Virus record (IMG/VR): IMGVR_UViG_3300045912_000934
Coordinates: 1 to 35,772 of that record
Strand: one strand, 5' to 3'
DNA: 35,772 nt
Origin: a virus
Below, piece after piece: positions 32,041-35,772 of this stretch. The notes under the pieces are model-generated. The model was not told the DNA's origin. It did no database searches and was given only the letters and a program-made list of their open reading frames with translations. A program made the position numbers and the translations under genes. Every line of letters begins with the position of its first letter. Position 1 is the first letter of the stretch.

Positions 32041-32778
32041 ATGCCGGTCTATCCTCGCCGCCTCGTTGTCGCCAATCCCGGCTTCGAGACCGGCTCAGCC
32101 CCCGGTGACGGCTGGACCACCGTCAACGGCACGCCCGTCTTCCGTACCGCCTCACCCGGGCCCGATCTCCGCGGTGGTGCGCGCTATCTTCACGTCAACA
32201 ATACCGGCGTCGCCGGCAGCTACCGCGTTCGTCAGGATGTGGCGATCCCGGCCGACTGCCATTCCGATGTCGATGCCGGCCTCGTGTCGGCCAGCCTGCG
32301 TTTTCTCTGGGCCAACTCCGCCGCCGGCAACGATATCGGCTTCGTCGAGCTGGCATTCCTCGACGGCGCCGATGCGGTGATATCAACGGCGGCCAGCGGC
32401 AGCCTCGGCGACAGCGCTCAAATTTGGTCGCAGAAGGCGTTGACCGCGGCGGTGCCGGTGAATTCGCGCAAGGTGCGGGTTATCCTCGGCGGCACCTGGG
32501 CCAGCGGCAGTTCCACCGACAGTTACTTCGATGCGATCGAGCTGGAGCTGATCGAGACAGCGTCTGCGGCAGCCGACGTCCACCAGCTCTATGCCGAACT
32601 GATCGTGACCACCGACACCAGCGCGGCGCAGGTGGTCCAGGTCTACAGCGAGCTGCTCGCAACGACAGACGAGAGCCTCGCCCAGGTCAGCCAGCTCTAT
32701 GCCGAACTGATCCGCACCACCGCCGACAAGCCCGCCACCGCCGCCGGCGGCACCATCGTCTGCATCATCGCCGGTTGA
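32041..32778 (+). CDS. Tail fibre protein with a carbohydrate-binding-like sandwich and helical repeats
   Basis: A 245-residue protein. Residues about 10-170 are a beta-sandwich beginning VVANPGFETG with GDGWTTVNG and ending YFDAIELEL, resembling carbohydrate-binding-like modules and the insert in the DUF2163 protein. Residues 177-230 are three 18-residue repeats (Q-x-Y-x-EL core). The C-terminal GGTIVCIIAG is hydrophobic. The start at 32041 is chosen over an upstream ATG at 32020 because it begins the family-like sequence with no overlap. Confidence 0.65.
   Translation: MPVYPRRLVVANPGFETGSAPGDGWTTVNGTPVFRTASPGPDLRGGARYLHVNNTGVAGSYRVRQDVAIPADCHSDVDAGLVSASLRFLWANSAAGNDIGFVELAFLDGADAVISTAASGSLGDSAQIWSQKALTAAVPVNSRKVRVILGGTWASGSSTDSYFDAIELELIETASAAADVHQLYAELIVTTDTSAAQVVQVYSELLATTDESLAQVSQLYAELIRTTADKPATAAGGTIVCIIAG
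32569..32730 (+). repeat. Three tandem 54-bp repeats encoding 18-residue units
   Basis: Units at 32569-32622, 32623-32676 and 32677-32730 encode 18 residues each with the shared pattern V-x-Q-L/V-Y-x-E-L-L/I-x-T-T. The units are in frame and diverged, so they are protein-level repeats rather than a recent expansion. Similar LYAEL repeats occur in phage fibre tails. Confidence 0.8.
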
Positions 32779-32847
32779 TCGCGGGCTGTCGCACCCGCCG
32801 CCGTTTGCTCATCCCATCAACGATCTTTCGAACAGGGAGGCATGGAC

Positions 32848-33150
32848 ATGACCCCTGAAGACCACACCGCCGCCATTCACGCGCTGCAGACCGACGTCTC
32901 CGAGATCAAGGCGATCCTCAACAACGGCATCCGCACGATGGTCAACGACCAGAAAAGCGAGCTCGCCACGGTCAAGGACGACATCCAGCTGATCCGCGAT
33001 GCGCTGACCAGCCACGTCGCCAAGGAAGACGTGGTTTATGAAATCTTCAAGCGGGTGATGAACACCGGCGTCACCATCACCGGCGCGCTGATCGCGCTCC
33101 TGCTCTCGATCATCGGCTACCTGCTGGTCAATCCGGTCGGCCTGCATTGA
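32848..33150 (+). CDS. Small coiled-coil membrane protein, XhlA/spanin-like position
   Basis: A 100-residue protein with a charged helical N-terminal part (EIKAILNNGIR to KEDVVYEIFKRV) and one membrane helix near residues 75-93 (ITGALIALLLSIIGYLLV). GGGAGG lies seven bases before the ATG at 32848, so that start is preferred over ATG 32842, only one base after it. The layout resembles hemolysin XhlA-like lysis proteins. It opens the lysis cassette. Confidence 0.7.
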   Translation: MTPEDHTAAIHALQTDVSEIKAILNNGIRTMVNDQKSELATVKDDIQLIRDALTSHVAKEDVVYEIFKRVMNTGVTITGALIALLLSIIGYLLVNPVGLH

Positions 33151-33216
33151 CCGCGCCGGCGCCGCTCACCGGCGCCCGTTCCTCACATCCAAGCACCTCA
33201 GACAAGGAGATCCGCG

Positions 33217-33678
33217 ATGCTGACTTTGCTCGGCTCGCTCTTGGGGTTCATTACGTCCGCCTTTCCCCAACTGCTCGGCCTGATCAGGGATTGGCAGGAC
33301 CGCAAGCACGAGCTCGCCATCCTCGACCGGCAGATGGAGATGCAACGCCAAGGGCACACCCAGCGCCTCGAGGAGATCGCGATCAGTGCCGACATCGCGG
33401 AAGCCCAAGCGCTCTACCGCCACGACGCCACGCCATCCGGGGTGAAGTGGGTCGATGGCTTGCGGTCCTCGGTGCGGCCGATGATCACCTACGCCTTCTT
33501 CCTCTTGTTCGCAGCCGTCAAGGGCTCAGGCCTGTACCTGCTCATCGCGGTCGAAGGCCTTGTCCTCGCCGAGGCGCTGCCGCAGGTGTGGGATGCCGAG
33601 ACCGCCGCGCTGTTCGCCGCCGTCGTCAGTTTCTGGTTCGGCGCCCGTTCGCTGGCCAAGGCCAGAGATGGACGCTGA
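33217..33678 (+). CDS. Holin of the three-helix gene-transfer-release type
   Basis: A 153-residue protein with an N-terminal hydrophobic helix (TLLGSLLGFITSAFPQLLGL), a charged coiled segment at 28-70, and two later membrane helices at about 89-116 and 128-143. This matches the GTA-type holin with three membrane segments. It would release the endolysin to the cell wall. AAGGAG lies at 33205-33210, seven bases before the ATG. Confidence 0.8.
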   Translation: MLTLLGSLLGFITSAFPQLLGLIRDWQDRKHELAILDRQMEMQRQGHTQRLEEIAISADIAEAQALYRHDATPSGVKWVDGLRSSVRPMITYAFFLLFAAVKGSGLYLLIAVEGLVLAEALPQVWDAETAALFAAVVSFWFGARSLAKARDGR

Positions 33679-34132
33679 TCCGATGCGTCACGTCACCGGC
33701 GAGGGCCTCGCGCTGATCAAGCGGTTCGAGAGCTTCAGCCCCACCGTCTACGTCTGCCCGGCGGGCTATGAAACCATCGGCTACGGCCACGTCGTCCTGG
33801 ACGGCGAACGCGAGAGGTTCGCGAACGGCATCAGCGAGCACGAAGCCGAGGACCTGCTTCGGCGCGATGCCGGCATCGCCGAACGCGCGGTGCTGCGGCT
33901 GATCGCCGTGCCGCTGACCGACGGCCAGTTCGATGCCTTGGCGTCGTTCGTGTTCAACGTCGGCGCGGGCGGCCTGCAGCGCTCGACGCTGCGCCGCAAG
34001 GTCAACCGCGAGGAACACGGCGAGGTGCCTGCCGAGTTCATGAAATGGATCTGGGCCGGCGGCCGCAAGCTGAAGGGGCTGGTGCGGCGACGGGAGGCGG
34101 AGGCGCGCGCGTACCTTGCTGGTACTCAGTAA
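33668..34132 (+). CDS. Endolysin, glycoside hydrolase family 24 (phage lysozyme)
   Basis: A 154-residue lysozyme. The catalytic Glu is E21 in IKRFESF, and Thr36 in TIGYGH belongs to the conserved active site; the Cys in the YVCPAG loop replaces the usual Asp, as in many T4-lysozyme relatives. The protein cuts peptidoglycan glycan chains. The start at 33668 overlaps the holin stop and has AAGG upstream; the ATG at 33683 is an alternative. No signal sequence is visible, so export probably depends on the holin. Confidence 0.9.
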   Translation: MDADPMRHVTGEGLALIKRFESFSPTVYVCPAGYETIGYGHVVLDGERERFANGISEHEAEDLLRRDAGIAERAVLRLIAVPLTDGQFDALASFVFNVGAGGLQRSTLRRKVNREEHGEVPAEFMKWIWAGGRKLKGLVRRREAEARAYLAGTQ

Positions 34133-34291
34133 ACGCCTCCTGACACTCGCGGCACGAGTTGCGCGCAGGCCGACGGCAATCGGTAGCCCATGCAGCTTAA
34201 CCTTCTTGACGGACGATACCACCAATGAGGGGGCTTCCTGGCCTCAGGAAAGTAGCTTGCTTTTAAGCGTGAGTATTACCTGGTCGAATGG

Positions 34292-35275
34292 TTATTCTGC
34301 TGCAATACATGAAACGGGTTCCCGGGTTACGCTCCGCACAATGGCTTCCATAACCGGCGGGCACACGCCGTTACCTATCAGCTTGATCCGATCACGCCGC
34401 GTTCCGAAAGGCAGGCATAAATGATCACCAAAACCCATGGCTCGCTTCAGCTCTGGAACCTGAAGCATTCGAAGCATCGGTGTTCGCCCCCTCCAAGTGA
34501 CGAGACCGAAACGATCGAGCGTTGTCAACGTTCGAAGGGGGCGGTCAAGAGGCTGCCAGCCACCGCTGCCGTCCGACCCGTAATAGACTATGAGAAAGGG
34601 CTTGCCCTTGCCAAGCTCTTCCATGGCGCGCTCTGCCCTGGCCAGAGTGTCCGATGCGCGGCGGGCGGAGTAAAGGGGACTGGATTGCCATGGGCCATCA
34701 AATTGAACCACGTCTGCTGCCGTTGGAACCCTGCGAAGCACTCTGGTAGGTTTCTCCACGTCAGCAGGCGTGACTTCGCGATCGCAGAGAACGAAGAGGC
34801 GTCGGCGCGTCTGTGGAACGCCGAAGTTGAAGGCATCAAGGATTTGAGGACGGACGTTGTATCCCAGGGCCTCAAGATCGCTGATCAGCGGACTGTATCC
34901 GTGCCAGCTGCGCATCTGCACGACATTCTCAAGGACAATCCAGCGCGGCTTCAATTGACGGGCAAAATTGATGACGTAGTTGGCCGTTCGTCTGCTGTCT
35001 TCGTCGCGCGGTCGGCTGCCCTTGGCGCAGGTGTGGTTCGTGCACTCGGGAGAGGCGAGGATCAAGTCGACGCTGCCGACATCACCGAGGAGGGACGGGC
35101 AAGAGCTCTCATCAAGGGTGGCGGTAATGACCTTGGCGCCGGGGAAATTATGCTTATAGGTCTCGACAGCAAGGCGCCATGCGTCGACGGCGCAGACAAT
35201 CTCGGCACCTGCGTTGCGTGCGCCCCAACTGCTTCCGCCAACGCCGCAGAAAAGATCCAACACCCTGATTTTCAT
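34292..35275 (-). CDS. DNA cytosine-C5 methyltransferase
   Basis: A 327-residue methyltransferase with motif I LDLFCGVGG at 6-14, motif IV LASPECTNHT with the catalytic Cys78 in PEC (PPC is more usual, but the PEC form is known in a phage subgroup), motif VI ENV at 116-118, motif VIII QTRRRLFVL near 155, and motif X IGNGVCPPV near the C-terminus. It modifies cytosine at carbon 5. Its ATG shares a base with the stop of the vsr gene, so the two are co-transcribed leftward. The target site cannot be read from the sequence. Confidence 0.93.
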   Translation of the reverse strand: MKIRVLDLFCGVGGSSWGARNAGAEIVCAVDAWRLAVETYKHNFPGAKVITATLDESSCPSLLGDVGSVDLILASPECTNHTCAKGSRPRDEDSRRTANYVINFARQLKPRWIVLENVVQMRSWHGYSPLISDLEALGYNVRPQILDAFNFGVPQTRRRLFVLCDREVTPADVEKPTRVLRRVPTAADVVQFDGPWQSSPLYSARRASDTLARAERAMEELGKGKPFLIVYYGSDGSGGWQPLDRPLRTLTTLDRFGLVTWRGRTPMLRMLQVPELKRAMGFGDHLCLPFGTRRDRIKLIGNGVCPPVMEAIVRSVTREPVSCIAAE

Positions 35276-35772
35276 TATTCTTGTTTACCAGGTTCCCCAA
35301 TCTCTGGCGAGGCAGGAATGGCGCACGCCTTGTCTTTTCCAAGCAGCCTGACGACCCTTGCAACGCAGACATCAATGTCTGCCGCCACTTTATGCTCCCA
35401 GAGACGAACGACCTTCCAACCCATTTGTCGCAAACGACGATGGTTTCGAGCATCCCGACGGCGGTTGCCATCGATCTTGGCCTCCCATTCTTCGGAAAGC
35501 TTGTCCCGCCATTCCGGGAAGCGCCAGCCGTGCCAGAAGTCACCGTCAACGAAAACCGCGACCTTCTCCTGTCGGAATACGAAATCAGGCCGTCCGGGCA
35601 GGTCGCCTGCGTGGCTCTCCCACTCCAGGCCCTGCGCTGCCAGCGCCGCCGCCATCGTCTGCTCGGGGCCGGTGTTCTTTCCCTTGATCCGAGCCATGAC
35701 CGCGCTGCGCATCTCGGGAGACATGAAGTCGCCCTTGTGCCGCCGCGGTTTGGATGAAGGGATGCCGACCAT
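35275..35772 (-). CDS. vsr: Very short patch repair endonuclease (Vsr)
   Basis: A 165-residue protein with the Vsr core: RSAVMARIKGKNTGPEQTM near the start, LPGRPDFVF at 59-66 with the catalytic Asp63, DGDFWHGW at 76-83, then the basic NRRRDARNHRRLRQMGWK and VVRLWEHKV. Vsr nicks T-G mismatches produced when 5-methylcytosine deaminates. The Cys/His zinc residues around the E. coli FWHHHHC segment are not conserved here. It ends on the start of the dcm-type gene. The first Met is at the window edge, so the gene may start upstream or at M17 (35724). Confidence 0.92.
   Translation of the reverse strand: MVGIPSSKPRRHKGDFMSPEMRSAVMARIKGKNTGPEQTMAAALAAQGLEWESHAGDLPGRPDFVFRQEKVAVFVDGDFWHGWRFPEWRDKLSEEWEAKIDGNRRRDARNHRRLRQMGWKVVRLWEHKVAADIDVCVARVVRLLGKDKACAIPASPEIGEPGKQE

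Noticed and set aside
32569-32730. The 54-bp repeats as a CRISPR-like or minisatellite array
   Set aside because: They are contiguous, in frame and diverged at the DNA level while keeping a protein pattern, so they are protein repeats.
1-35772. CRISPR arrays, insertion sequences, transposases, rRNA genes
   Set aside because: None seen: no regularly spaced repeats, transposase motifs or terminal inverted repeats around the cargo genes, and no rRNA-like sequence.

Overview
The window is a GC-rich stretch of a tailed-phage (siphovirus-type) prophage or prophage-derived element, most likely in an alphaproteobacterium. The head genes follow lambda order. The tail tip (DUF2460, DUF2163, NlpC/P60, large hub) is the alphaproteobacterial gene-transfer-agent type. 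Small conserved genes such as the DUF6378, DUF6456-like, DUF7220, DUF6441 and DUF3489 proteins are also typical of alphaproteobacterial prophages. No integrase, repressor or attachment site is visible, so the element probably extends beyond the left edge.

Layout. 1-1235: tail end of an early operon. 1232-1691: a possible promoter, a gene-free structured stretch and an intrinsic terminator. 1711-3362: ParB-like/DNA methyltransferase fusion, an initiator-like tRNA and a small membrane protein. 3364-6583: a leftward accessory operon with a gamma-glutamylcyclotransferase, an amidoligase-DUF3489 fusion, a second DUF3489 protein and small unknowns. 6726-14781: packaging and head genes in lambda order (terS, terL, gpW, portal, S49 protease with nested scaffold, gpD, gpE, joining protein, DUF6441). 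15749-32778: tail genes (terminator-like, tube, G/GT chaperone with a -1 frameshift site, tape measure with an M15 peptidase domain, DUF2460, DUF2163, NlpC/P60, hub, fibres). 32848-34132: lysis genes (membrane protein, holin, GH24 endolysin). 34292-35772: a leftward vsr-dcm pair.

The most unusual feature is that the rightward late operon is interrupted at four places by genes on the opposite strand with no evident virion role: a uracil-DNA-glycosylase-superfamily protein (14815-15624), a diheme cytochrome c peroxidase with a cytochrome b561-type protein (17505-19333), a YnfA-family membrane protein (20457-20786) and a [2Fe-2S] ferredoxin resembling Shethna protein II (24323-24769). Three of these five genes are redox proteins, which suggests a lysogenic-conversion or host-benefit cargo. 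This is inference from protein sequence and arrangement only.

Other points: a textbook A AAA AAC slippery site with a downstream stem-loop between the two tail chaperone frames; a tRNA with the hallmarks of initiator tRNA but several degenerate positions; and extra domains inserted in the tail tube, tape measure, DUF2163 and hub proteins. All calls come from reading the sequence; no database search was run.
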